Assembly: GCF_026625125.1 (NCBI RefSeq)
Contig: NZ_CP113097.1
Location: 2,232,001 to 2,296,000 of the forward strand
Length of the DNA stretch: 64,000 bases
Source of the DNA: Pseudomonas putida
GTDB taxonomy: Bacteria > Pseudomonadota > Gammaproteobacteria > Pseudomonadales > Pseudomonadaceae
Direction: 5' to 3'
A program made the position numbers and the translations under genes. This document shows, one piece after another, positions 1 to 8,386 of the stretch. The stretch's first letter is position 1. Each line of letters starts with the position of its first letter. The notes below the pieces were generated by a model. It was not told the DNA's origin. It saw only the letters and a list, made by a program, of their open reading frames with translations, and did no database searches.

Positions 1-228
1 CTTGGTATAGGCGGGGTTGACGAGCACGTGCACGAAATCACTCAGCGGGCCATGGGGGCCGTCAATGAATTCGATGATGCAGAAGCCTTCGTCCATGGTA
101 TTGAACAGAAAGCGGTAAACATCCAGGCCTAGCGGCGAATGCTGCTGCAGTTCGGCTTCCAGCTGCGTGATACGTTGGCGCAAGGTGGCGATTTCTTCGC
201 GCAGGGCAAGCATCTCGTTCACAGGCAT
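1..228 (-). CDS. PAS-domain signalling protein, N-terminal fragment
   Basis: The gene runs off the left edge, so only its first 76 codons are visible. The start is an ATG at 228 and the frame stays open to base 1. Residues 5-30 form a heptad-like Leu/Glu/Arg/Gln helix, probably a coiled coil. It leads into a segment with FRFLFNTMDEGFCIIE-like spacing (YRFLFNTMDEGFCIIEF in the translation), typical of the start of a PAS sensor domain in Pseudomonas sensor histidine kinases. The kinase or output domain is outside the window, so calling it a kinase is inference; a PAS-GGDEF or other PAS protein is also possible. Confidence 0.65.
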   Translation of the reverse strand, partial: MPVNEMLALREEIATLRQRITQLEAELQQHSPLGLDVYRFLFNTMDEGFCIIEFIDGPHGPLSDFVHVLVNPAYTK

Positions 229-329
229 GGCAGCGTCCGGCAGCAGTGCGTGGCTAAGACTTTAACGCTGCGGCTGTGCTACGCCTACTCGGAATTTTGC
301 CAGATTGCGCCCGAATGCCCATTTTGCTG

Positions 330-1739
330 TCAGAACGAGCGGATGATGCGGCCTAGGGTTGCCATGGCCCGCTCGGCGGTGTCGCTCCACGGGGTGCCGT
401 AGTTCAGGCGGATGCAGTTGCCAAAGCGGCGGGTGGGCGAAAATATAGGCCCCGGCGCGATGCTGATACCTTGGGCCAGGGCCATGTGGAACAGCTTCAG
501 CGCGTCTATCCGTTCGGGCAGTTCCAGCCACAGAAAGTAGCCGCCAGAAGGCTGGCTGACTCGCGTCTGCGCCGGAAAATAGCGCGAGATGGCGGCGAGC
601 ATGTTGGCTTGCTGGCCTTCCAAGGCATAGCGCAGTTTGCGCAAGTGGCGGTCATACCCACCGTGTTCCAGGTAGTCGGCAAGGGCCGCCTGGGCCGGCA
701 TCGAGGCGCACAGTGAGGTCATCAGCTTGAGCCGTTCGATCTTCTGGGCAAAGCGCCCTGCGGCTACCCAGCCGATCCGGTAACCGGGCGCCAGGCTCTT
801 GGCGAATGAGCCGCAGTGCATGACCAGGCCTTGAGTGTCGAAGGCCTTGGCAGGCTTGGGCGCCTGTTGCGAGTAATACAGCTCGGCGTAGACATCGTCC
901 TCGATCAGCGGCACCTGATGGCGCTGCAGCAATGTTACCAATGCCTGTTTCTTCGCCTCGGGCATGCTCGCGCCCACTGGGTTCTGGAAGTTGGTCATGC
1001 ACCACACGGCTTTGACCGGGTGCTTTTCCAAGGTCTGGGCGAGGGCGGCCAGGTCCATGCCCTCGCGTGGCTGGACGGGTATTTCCACCGCCTTGAGTTT
1101 GAGCCGTTCCAGCACCTGCAGGCAGGCGTAGAAGGCCGGTGCCTCGACCGCCACCAGGTCACCCGGCTCGGTGACCGCCTGCAGGCACAGGTTCAGTGCT
1201 TCCAGCGCGCCGTTGGTGATCAGCAACTCCTCCATGGGCAGCATCATCCCGCCAACCATGTAGCGCAGGGCGATCTGCCGGCGCAGTTGCGGGTTGCCCG
1301 GCGACAGGTCAGTGACCACCATGCGTGGGTCCATGGCCCGGCTGGCGCTGGCCAGCGAGCGCGACAGGCGCTGCAGCGGGAACAGTTCCGGGCTGGGGAA
1401 CGCTGAGCCGAACGGCACGGTGTTCGGGTCCTTGATCGATTCGAGTATCGAGAACACCAGGGCGCTGACATCCACGTCAGTCGATTCGCTCAGCGGCTCC
1501 AGTGGCTGTGGCTCGCAGAAGTGACGCGGTGCATGGGCAGTGACGAAATAGCCTGAACGCGGCCGTGCGCGGATCAGCCCGCGGCGTTCGAGCAGGTAGT
1601 AGGCCTGGAACACGGTCGACGGGCTGACGCCGTGTGTCTGGCTGGCGTAGCGCACCGATGGCACGCGCTGACCGGGGCCGAGCACGCCAGAGCGGATCAG
1701 TTCGGCAATGTCATCGGCGAATCGTTCGTAGCGTTTCAT
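330..1739 (-). CDS. MocR/GntR-type regulator with aminotransferase fold
   Basis: The 469-residue protein has a GntR winged helix at about residues 1-70 and a fold-type I aminotransferase domain from about 100 to the end. This is the MocR/PdxR layout, in which the PLP-binding domain senses a ligand instead of catalysing. The PLP site is intact: N253 in NFQNPVG, D281 and Y284 in DDVYAEL, and the Schiff-base lysine K314 in SFAKSLAPGYRIGW. Length is normal for the family. It stands alone between a PAS protein and a DUF3203 gene, so its target cannot be inferred from neighbours. The annotation as a regulator is firm; the ligand is unknown. Confidence 0.9.
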   Translation of the reverse strand: MKRYERFADDIAELIRSGVLGPGQRVPSVRYASQTHGVSPSTVFQAYYLLERRGLIRARPRSGYFVTAHAPRHFCEPQPLEPLSESTDVDVSALVFSILESIKDPNTVPFGSAFPSPELFPLQRLSRSLASASRAMDPRMVVTDLSPGNPQLRRQIALRYMVGGMMLPMEELLITNGALEALNLCLQAVTEPGDLVAVEAPAFYACLQVLERLKLKAVEIPVQPREGMDLAALAQTLEKHPVKAVWCMTNFQNPVGASMPEAKKQALVTLLQRHQVPLIEDDVYAELYYSQQAPKPAKAFDTQGLVMHCGSFAKSLAPGYRIGWVAAGRFAQKIERLKLMTSLCASMPAQAALADYLEHGGYDRHLRKLRYALEGQQANMLAAISRYFPAQTRVSQPSGGYFLWLELPERIDALKLFHMALAQGISIAPGPIFSPTRRFGNCIRLNYGTPWSDTAERAMATLGRIIRSF

Positions 1740-1861
1740 GAAGGCTCGGCAGCAGGGTGAACAGGCAAGTCACCCCCACTATGGGCCCGAAGCGGTTTTC
1801 AGTACAGGCTCAGGCCATGCACCAAAAACCGGATCAGTTGCTGGTCAGTGCTTCAGCCGCT

Positions 1862-2101
1862 CTAGATTACCGAGCCAGGAACGCTCGCCTTCAAATGCTT
1901 TCGGCTGTCCACGGCGCCGGCTACGGTCAGCGCGTCGGCTTCGGCTTCGGTGATCGGCACGCGCTGGCCTGCCAACAGCGCCACGGACATGCGCAACTGT
2001 TCATCGGTGATGATCTCAATGTCCGGGCCATCACCTTCGATGCGCAGGTCTTCGCCTATGAGGGTGCAGCGGCGGGTGCTTTCTTCGATTTCGACGGGCA
2101 T
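1862..2101 (-). CDS. DUF3203-type small protein
   Basis: This 79-residue protein begins MPVEIEESTRRC. The frame continues upstream without a stop, but the extra part looks non-coding (low complexity, Pro/Gly/Ser rich), so I use the ATG at 2101. The composition, with alternating strands and a mid-protein DEQLRMSVALLAGQR segment, resembles the DUF3203 family of Pseudomonas. Function is unknown. There is no signal peptide or membrane segment. It lies alone between the MocR gene and mgtC. Confidence 0.55.
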   Translation of the reverse strand: MPVEIEESTRRCTLIGEDLRIEGDGPDIEIITDEQLRMSVALLAGQRVPITEAEADALTVAGAVDSRKHLKASVPGSVI

Positions 2102-2314
2102 GGGCTGGTCCTCCGGGTTGCAGTTACAGCTGTGACCGCAGGCACTCACCGGTTGCTGCATCCACCCGCCGGGCGGGGCACTTTGTGGGGGCGACGGCGG
2201 TCCACCCTCAAGGAGCCCTGCCGTACGCGGCTCAGAAGCACTGCGCTGTGAGCGCGGATTCAGCCGCGAAACGGCGCCAGGGCCGGCCACCAGTTTGACC
2301 GCGAGAAATTTTCC

Positions 2315-2836
2315 ATGGACGTTGTCTGGCAGACGATACAAGCCGAATTCGCCGATATCACGCAAGTGCGTGAAGTCACCCGCATCATCCTGCGCCTGTT
2401 GATGGCCGCCATTCTGGGGGCCATTCTGGGCTTCGAGCGTGAGCACAAAGGCAAGTCCGCTGGCGTGCGTACCCATATGCTGGTGTCGATGGGCGCCGCG
2501 TTATTCGTGCTGGCGCCAAGCATGGCCGGGGCCGACGAGCAGGCCTTGAGCCGGGTGATCCAGGGTATCGTCGCCGGTATCGGTTTTCTCGGTGCGGGCA
2601 CCATCCTCAAAGGTAATGGTCGCGACACCAGCCACGTCAAAGGCCTGACCACGGCCGCTGGCCTGTGGATGACGGCCGCCATCGGTACCGCTGCAGGCAT
2701 GGGGCGTGAAGCGACGGCGCTGATCAGCACAGTGCTTTCGCTGCTGGTGCTGGCCACGATGCCGATGATGGTGGAAAAGGTCGAGGGGCACGACGAGAAG
2801 AAGCAGGAGGAGGAGGAGGATGTCAGGAAGCACTGA
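2315..2836 (+). CDS. MgtC/SapB family membrane protein
   Basis: The 173-residue inner-membrane protein has about five hydrophobic segments (roughly residues 24-42, 54-68, 86-100, 109-128 and 134-152). It carries MgtC-family signatures: GFEREHKGKSAGVRTH after the first helix and AGIGFLGAGTIL in the third. It has the short form of MgtC without the C-terminal ACT-like domain, ending in a charged Glu/Lys tail. Relatives in enterobacteria affect magnesium homeostasis and F-ATPase, and SapB-type members are widespread with unknown role. The stop codon lies in a hairpin that I assign to the convergent crcY transcript. Confidence 0.85.
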   Translation: MDVVWQTIQAEFADITQVREVTRIILRLLMAAILGAILGFEREHKGKSAGVRTHMLVSMGAALFVLAPSMAGADEQALSRVIQGIVAGIGFLGAGTILKGNGRDTSHVKGLTTAAGLWMTAAIGTAAGMGREATALISTVLSLLVLATMPMMVEKVEGHDEKKQEEEEDVRKH

Positions 2837-2856
2837 GGGGAGCCGAAGCTCCCCTC
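2835..2856 (-). terminator. UUCG-tetraloop hairpin, probable crcY 3' end
   Basis: A perfect 9-bp stem (2835-2843 with 2848-2856) closes a 4-base loop. Read on the minus strand the loop is C(UUCG)G, the extra-stable tetraloop, whereas on the plus strand it would be CGAA. That favours a role in the minus-strand crcY transcript. It overlaps the mgtC stop codon. The T-run that normally follows an intrinsic terminator is poor on both strands, so termination here is inferred. Confidence 0.55.
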
Positions 2857-3188
2857 AAAGCGTTGTTGCCTGCTCTTTTCTTATTATTGAAGGCCGACCT
2901 TTTATTGTTTTTGTAGGCTTGCCTTGGTGCTGCGAGTGACCCCCAACCGGGGTCAAGAGCAAACGTATTTTTTTGAGCGCTGACCTGCTTTCATCCTAAG
3001 GATCCGATGCTGGCTGCCGCTACCTTGAGGTAGTTTTATTGTTCTGTGCCAGACCGCGGGGCAAACCCCTGAAAAGCGTGTCTACTCCAAAAAAATCTGC
3101 TTGCTGCGCCTCTGCCGTGTTGTTCTTGTTATGTCAGAGCCGGTACATGTTGTTTTTATTGGGTGTCGCATTTTTTGTTGTTGTTGTA
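2835..3188 (-). ncRNA. crcY: CrcY-type sRNA antagonist of Crc/Hfq
   Basis: No protein gene fits the mgtC-mvaB gap. On the minus strand it has a sigma-54 promoter followed by six A-rich CA motifs of the AANAANAA type bound by Hfq/Crc, at about 3171-3188, 3149-3160, 3118-3132, 3033-3044, 2899-2914 and 2874-2890 (for example ACAACAACAACAAAAAA and AGAACAATAAAAC). A UUCG hairpin lies at the 3' end. In P. putida, CrcY and CrcZ sequester Hfq/Crc to relieve catabolite repression, and I recall crcY lying between the mvaB-like and mgtC-like genes, as here. The ends are predicted: +1 about 12 nt beyond the -12 GC, and the 3' end at the hairpin, giving about 350 nt. Confidence 0.82.
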
Positions 3189-3199
3189 CGAAAGATATA

Positions 3200-3214
3200 G
3201 CAGGCGCCGTGCCA
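3200..3214 (-). promoter_or_regulatory. Sigma-54 (-24/-12) promoter of crcY
   Basis: On the minus strand this reads TGGCACGGCGCCTGC, with the GG and GC doublets 12 bases apart as RpoN requires. Known crcZ/crcY promoters depend on RpoN and the CbrB activator. It points into the CA-motif region, with the predicted +1 near 3188. Confidence 0.75.
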
Positions 3215-3296
3215 ACTTTTGAAAACTGTTGTAAATCAATGGCTTGAGCTGAATCGACCAATTCGGGTGGCGTGAAATTCTGTCGAATTGTTTCCC

Positions 3297-3337
3297 TGTT
3301 ACCCGATTTTTTGCTGAGGCCTGTGGGGGCGGTAACA
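3297..3337. promoter_or_regulatory. Candidate CbrB upstream activating site
   Basis: Half-sites TGTTAC (3297-3302) and GTAACA (3332-3337) form an inverted pair upstream of the crcY sigma-54 promoter, at enhancer-like distance. I recall TGTTAC/GTAACA as CbrB half-sites, but the 29-base spacer here is longer than the consensus I remember, so this is tentative. Confidence 0.35.
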
Positions 3338-3368
3338 CTCACCCACACATTTGTGACGACCGTGTGAA

Positions 3369-4268
3369 TCACTGTGCGCTGCGTGCTCGCGCCACACGTG
3401 AGCCGTTGGCCCGGCCCAGCACCTCGCTGATCCGCTGCCCCGCCGCGATCAAGCGGTCCAGGTCAATGCCGGTTTCAATCCCCAGCCCCTCTAGCAGGTA
3501 AACCACGTCCTCGCTGGCGATATTGCCCGTGGCACCTTTGGCATAGGGGCAACCCCCAAGGCCCGCCACCGAGCTGTCGAACACACTGATACCTTCGAGC
3601 AGGCTGGCATACACGTTGGCCAGGGCCTGGCCGTAGGTATCGTGGAAGTGGCCGGCCAGTTGCTCACGCGGCACGTGCGCCGAGACGACTTCGAACAGTT
3701 TGCGGGTATCACCTGCGGTGCCAGTGCCGAGGGTGTCACCCAGGGACACTTCGTAGCAGCCCATCTCATGCAGGGCCTTGGCCACGGGGGCGACCTGTTC
3801 GGCACTGACTTTGCCTTCATACGGGCAGCCGAGCACGCAGGAAACGTAACCGCGCACCCGCACACCGTGGCTGCGCGCTGCCAGCATGATCGGCTCGAAA
3901 CGTTTGAGGCTTTCGCTGATCGAGCAATTGATGTTGCGCTGGGAAAACGCCTCGGAGGCAGCGGCGAACACCGCCACTTCCTTCACCCCGGCCGCCAGGG
4001 CGTCCTCGAAACCCCGCAAGTTGGGCGCCAGCGCCGCATAGGTAACCCCCTCGCGTTGCTTGATAGCGGCGAACACATCGGCGGAGCCGGCCATCTGCGG
4101 CACCCACTTGGGCGAGACGAAACTGCCGACCTCAATGTAGGCCAGCCCGGCGTCGGTAAGGTCGTCGACCAGGCGCACCTTATCAGCAACGCTGATGGGC
4201 TGGGCTTCGTTCTGCAGGCCGTCGCGGGGGCCGACTTCGACCAGGCGGACTTTTTCGGGCAAAGGCAT
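3369..4268 (-). CDS. mvaB: Hydroxymethylglutaryl-CoA lyase
   Basis: This 299-residue TIM-barrel enzyme cleaves HMG-CoA to acetoacetate and acetyl-CoA, the last step of leucine (and isovalerate/citronellate) degradation. Hallmarks are VGPRDGLQNE near the N-terminus, the metal-binding HFHDTYGQALAN segment, and the flexible catalytic-cysteine loop GGCPYAKGATGN near the C-terminus. The ATG at 4268 is chosen because AGGAA lies just upstream; an in-frame start eight codons earlier has no such site and would overlap the MerR gene. It sits directly behind a LiuR-like MerR gene, but the liuABCD genes are not here. Confidence 0.93.
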   Translation of the reverse strand: MPLPEKVRLVEVGPRDGLQNEAQPISVADKVRLVDDLTDAGLAYIEVGSFVSPKWVPQMAGSADVFAAIKQREGVTYAALAPNLRGFEDALAAGVKEVAVFAAASEAFSQRNINCSISESLKRFEPIMLAARSHGVRVRGYVSCVLGCPYEGKVSAEQVAPVAKALHEMGCYEVSLGDTLGTGTAGDTRKLFEVVSAHVPREQLAGHFHDTYGQALANVYASLLEGISVFDSSVAGLGGCPYAKGATGNIASEDVVYLLEGLGIETGIDLDRLIAAGQRISEVLGRANGSRVARARSAQ

Positions 4269-4288
4269 GGTGGGGTTCCTGTGGCGGG

Positions 4289-4687
4289 TCAACGGTTATC
4301 GTTATTGTTCAGGGTTGCGGCCAGGGCCTGTTCGCAACGTTCCTGGGCAGTGTCCAGCTCCAGTTGCATCTGGTGAATATCCAGCATCTGTTGTTCAAGC
4401 TGGGCGCGGCGCTCGGTGATCTTTGCCAGCATGCTGTTGAGTTGCTTGAGGTTGCCGCTGCTGGGGTCGTAGAGCTCGATCAGTTCACGGCATTCGGCCA
4501 GCGAAAAACCGATACGCTTGCCACGCAGGATCAGCTTCAGGCTGACTTTGTCGCGTGCCGAATAGATGCGCTCCAGGCCACGACGCTCCGGGCTGAGCAG
4601 GCCCTGCTCCTCATAGAAGCGGATGGCGCGGGTGGTGATGTCCAGCTCGCGGGACAGGTCGGAGATGCTGTAGGTCTGGGTGCTCAT
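4289..4687 (-). CDS. liuR: MerR-family regulator, LiuR-like
   Basis: The 132-residue protein has an N-terminal MerR helix-turn-helix (YSISDLSRELDITTRAIRFYEEQGLL) and a C-terminal coiled coil (about residues 80-120). Its Cys residues do not form a metal-sensor cluster. Position immediately upstream of mvaB, 20 bp apart and co-directional, matches LiuR, the leucine/isovalerate catabolism regulator of proteobacteria. A LiuR-like palindrome lies 43 bp upstream of its start, consistent with autoregulation. The symbol is assigned by context. Confidence 0.75.
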   Translation of the reverse strand: MSTQTYSISDLSRELDITTRAIRFYEEQGLLSPERRGLERIYSARDKVSLKLILRGKRIGFSLAECRELIELYDPSSGNLKQLNSMLAKITERRAQLEQQMLDIHQMQLELDTAQERCEQALAATLNNNDNR

Positions 4688-4729
4688 GCGTGGGCTCGGC
4701 GTGGACTATGACGGTATCCTGAATGCAGG

Positions 4730-4745
4730 TTGACGTAAACGTCAA
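4730..4745. promoter_or_regulatory. LiuR-type operator
   Basis: TTGACGTAAACGTCAA is a 16-bp palindrome, perfect except for its central AA. It lies in the promoter region of the MerR-mvaB operon. The ACGT-centred arms resemble LiuR operators described for branched-chain catabolism genes. Confidence 0.6.
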
Positions 4746-4797
4746 GCAGGCTGTTGCGCATGCGTCGCTCTTGGCCTTCCAGTAAAGGCATACGCAG

Positions 4798-5676
4798 TCA
4801 ATCGGGCTGGACCGAGCGACGGTAACCATTGGGTGTCTGCCCACTCAAGCGCTTGAAGAACCGCGCAAAGTAGGTCGGGTCACTGAACCCGAGGCTGTCC
4901 GACAACTGCCCGATGCTCATCCGCGTGTAGATCAGGTTGCGCTGTGCCTCCAGCAGCAGCCGCTGGTGCACCAGTTGCAGTGCGGTCTGCCCGCTCAAGG
5001 CCCGGCACAGTTGGTTGAGCTGCAGGCTCGGGATCTTCAACCGCGCGGCGAAGTCCTCCACCGAAAGGTGCTCACGGTAGTGCGCTTCGACCAGGCGCAG
5101 ATATTGCCCCAGCAACTGACGGTCACGTTCGTCTCGGTTGCGGGGCGCCTGGCCCAATTGCTGGCGACGGCTGATCCACACCATCAGCGCGGTCACCAGG
5201 GCTTCGAGCATGGGCGCGCGTGCCGGGGCATGCCCCTGGTACTCCTGCTGCAGTGTGTCGATCAGGCTGCGCAGGCGCACGCGATCCTTGCCCAGTGGGT
5301 AACAGGCAGGCTTGGCCAGCACCCCCAGCGGTGCACCCAAGCGCTGCTCGAGGTTTGCTACCAGCGCGGTGCCGAAGGTCAGCACATGCCCCTGGATATC
5401 GGCACTGAAGCGAAACCCGTGCACGGTCAGCGGTGGTACCACCTGGATTGCCGCTTCGCCAATGGCACTGCGCACGCCCTCGATCTCTACCTGCGCCTGG
5501 CCACGTTGCACATACAGCAACTGAAACAGCTCGGCGTGCTGGTGCGGTTTGATTTCCCAATGGTGCAGGCGGCTGCGGGCCGGGATCGACTCGCAATGCA
5601 GCAGGTCCGTGCCGGGCCATGCCTGGTTTTCGCCATACAGCTGAAACAGCGGGACGCCGGGGAGTGACGATCTCAT
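4798..5676 (-). CDS. pobR: AraC/XylS regulator of pobA
   Basis: The 292-residue protein has an N-terminal cupin-like sensing domain (around HWEIKPHQHAELFQLLYV) and a C-terminal AraC double HTH (LSVEDFAARLKIPSLQLNQLCRAL and MSIGQLSDSLGFSDPTYFARFFKRL). It is divergent from pobA with 130 bp between. That is the arrangement of the AraC-type 4-hydroxybenzoate-responsive activator of Pseudomonas, called PobR or PobC, which is unrelated to the IclR-type PobR of Acinetobacter. I use the ATG at 5676; a TTG one codon earlier is possible. Confidence 0.85.
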   Translation of the reverse strand: MRSSLPGVPLFQLYGENQAWPGTDLLHCESIPARSRLHHWEIKPHQHAELFQLLYVQRGQAQVEIEGVRSAIGEAAIQVVPPLTVHGFRFSADIQGHVLTFGTALVANLEQRLGAPLGVLAKPACYPLGKDRVRLRSLIDTLQQEYQGHAPARAPMLEALVTALMVWISRRQQLGQAPRNRDERDRQLLGQYLRLVEAHYREHLSVEDFAARLKIPSLQLNQLCRALSGQTALQLVHQRLLLEAQRNLIYTRMSIGQLSDSLGFSDPTYFARFFKRLSGQTPNGYRRSVQPD

Positions 5677-5791
5677 CAAGAACTGACCTGTCCGTTAATC
5701 GAACGCTTTTTAAAAAAGTGCAGTTTTCCCATCGGATAGCACAGCTAATCCACCTGTGCAGCCCGTAAAAATGCAAGTAGAAATCTAATAA

Positions 5792-6994
<1,203 letters not shown>

Positions 6995-7090
6995 GGGCGG
7001 GGCATGACTTGAGGGCCCCGCGGGGCTTGCGAGCAAATAAGAGGGCTGCAGACCAATGGCCGTCAGTTAGCGTGATCAGGGCTGCTGCGC

Positions 7091-7232
7091 AGCCCATCGC
7101 CGGCAAGCCGGCTCCTACAGGTACTACGCTGCGGTTGAAGCCAGTGCAAAGCCTGGGCCGCCCCCCAAGGCTGGGCCAGTATCCAGCTTGCGGGGGCAGT
7201 CCATACAAGCCGGCTTGCCGGCGATGGGCCTG
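7091..7232. repeat. Inverted pair of REP elements
   Basis: Two copies of a P. putida-type REP core face each other: CGCCGGCAAGCCGGCTCC at about 7098 and the reverse complement around 7206-7232. Each is itself a hairpin, and together they form a BIME-like unit filling the 250-bp gap after pobA. I see no gene in this gap. Confidence 0.75.
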
Positions 7233-7246
7233 GGTAATTGCGAAGA

Positions 7247-7426
7247 TCAATGCGCCTGTGCGTGACGGCGCGCCCGATTGATCGGCTGCTGCTTGGCCGG
7301 AACCTGCGGTGGCAGGTGGTGGTGCTGTGCATGACGGCGCACGATGCGTAGTACACCCCAGAGCATGGCGGCAGCGACGCTAAGCCACATACCTACCAGC
7401 ATGAGGATTGCCATGGTCAGGCTCAT
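7247..7426 (-). CDS. Small single-pass membrane protein
   Basis: The 59-residue protein starts at an ATG preceded by a strong AAGGAGGT ribosome site at good spacing, which decides the start. Residues 3-26 form one transmembrane helix (MAILMLVGMWLSVAAAMLWGVL). The rest is basic and His/Gln-rich (RRHAQHHH, then NRARRHAQAH). I do not recognise the family. It has no obvious operon partner. Confidence 0.6.
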   Translation of the reverse strand: MSLTMAILMLVGMWLSVAAAMLWGVLRIVRRHAQHHHLPPQVPAKQQPINRARRHAQAH

Positions 7427-7639
7427 GTCTACCTCCTTCTCTTGGGTCAGCTTTCGGCTCACCCTCCAGATACTGCATTAGTCTAGCTCTCGCCGCGTGA
7501 CGTTCCATCTATCGAAGGTCTATTGCTTGGTTCGTTTGGTTCCAAGCCTGCAGCGGGCTATACCCGCGTCGACTGGCATCCTATGATCGTCGGCCAAGGC
7601 CGGGCGTTGGCAGCCTGGCGTCAGAACAAGCGAGTGTCC

Positions 7640-8326
7640 ATGGTGCAAATTTCCTTCAAGTCCCGGTTTTTCGAGCCGCGCCGCCTGATAGTGGCCTGCC
7701 TGCTGGCCGCCAGCCTCTCAGGTTGTGCCGGCACGCCCCCGGCCGCCGTCAAGGGCGTTGCGCAGCGGGTCGAGATCAGCAGCGTGCCGTTCTACCGAGG
7801 CAACGCCAACCACAGTGGGGCCATGGCGCTGGCGGCGTTGCTCTCGCAGCAGGGCGCGCCGATCACCCCGGGGCTGCTGGACAAGCCGCTGAACCTGCCC
7901 CAAGGCGCCGAGTCGCTGGGCACCGGCATCCCCCGCGTGGCGCGCGATTACGGCAGGGTCGTGTACCCGCTGGACAAACAGCTGGACGCTCTGTTGACCC
8001 AAGTGGCTGCAGGCAACCCGGTGCTGGTGCGTTTTCAGGAAGGTTCGGCGTGGTGGAGCGAGCCGCGCTATGCGGTGCTGATCGGCTTTGACCGTTACAA
8101 GCAGCGGGTGCTGCTGCGTGCGGGGATGCACCGGCGGCAGATGATGGCCTTCGACGATTTCAAGTCGGCGTGGGCGCAAGAGGGGAGCTGGGCGATACTG
8201 GTTCAGCCGCCGCGGCAACTGCCGGCCCAGGTGGACCGGCAGCGCTGGCTGCAGGCTGCCGATGAACTGGCCCGCGCGGGCCAGGAACTGGCGGCGAAGC
8301 AAGCCGTGGACAGCCTGCAAAGGTAA
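7640..8326 (+). CDS. Lipoprotein with degenerate C39-peptidase-like domain
   Basis: The 228-residue protein starts at ATG 7640. The frame extends upstream to 7523, but the signal peptide begins here. A lipoprotein signal ends in the lipobox LSGC at about residue 30. The mature part resembles the papain-like C39 domain of the PA2778 family: VPFYRG, then NHSGAMALAALL where an active enzyme has QCGPAALA, then a YAVLIGFD strand. The catalytic Cys position is Ser (NHSGA), so it is probably inactive as a thiol protease or a binding protein. The final 30 residues are a charged helix. Confidence 0.65.
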   Translation: MVQISFKSRFFEPRRLIVACLLAASLSGCAGTPPAAVKGVAQRVEISSVPFYRGNANHSGAMALAALLSQQGAPITPGLLDKPLNLPQGAESLGTGIPRVARDYGRVVYPLDKQLDALLTQVAAGNPVLVRFQEGSAWWSEPRYAVLIGFDRYKQRVLLRAGMHRRQMMAFDDFKSAWAQEGSWAILVQPPRQLPAQVDRQRWLQAADELARAGQELAAKQAVDSLQR

Positions 8327-8386
8327 GCCACCAACCCTGGCCTGATCCTCGCTAAGCCGGCGATCAGGCCAGTGATGGCAACAGCA

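Noticed and set aside
2102..2476. Upstream extension of the DUF3203 frame to 204 residues
   Set aside because: The extra part overlaps the mgtC start on the other strand and looks like translated non-coding DNA; the internal ATG at 2101 fits the family length.
2835..2856. Hairpin as terminator of mgtC on the plus strand
   Set aside because: The loop would be CGAA and the following T-run is weak; the minus-strand UUCG reading fits the convergent sRNA better.
3082..3372. 96-codon open frame on the minus strand inside the mgtC-mvaB gap
   Set aside because: It overlaps the crcY promoter and CA-motif region, has no ribosome site or domain, and its composition looks non-coding.
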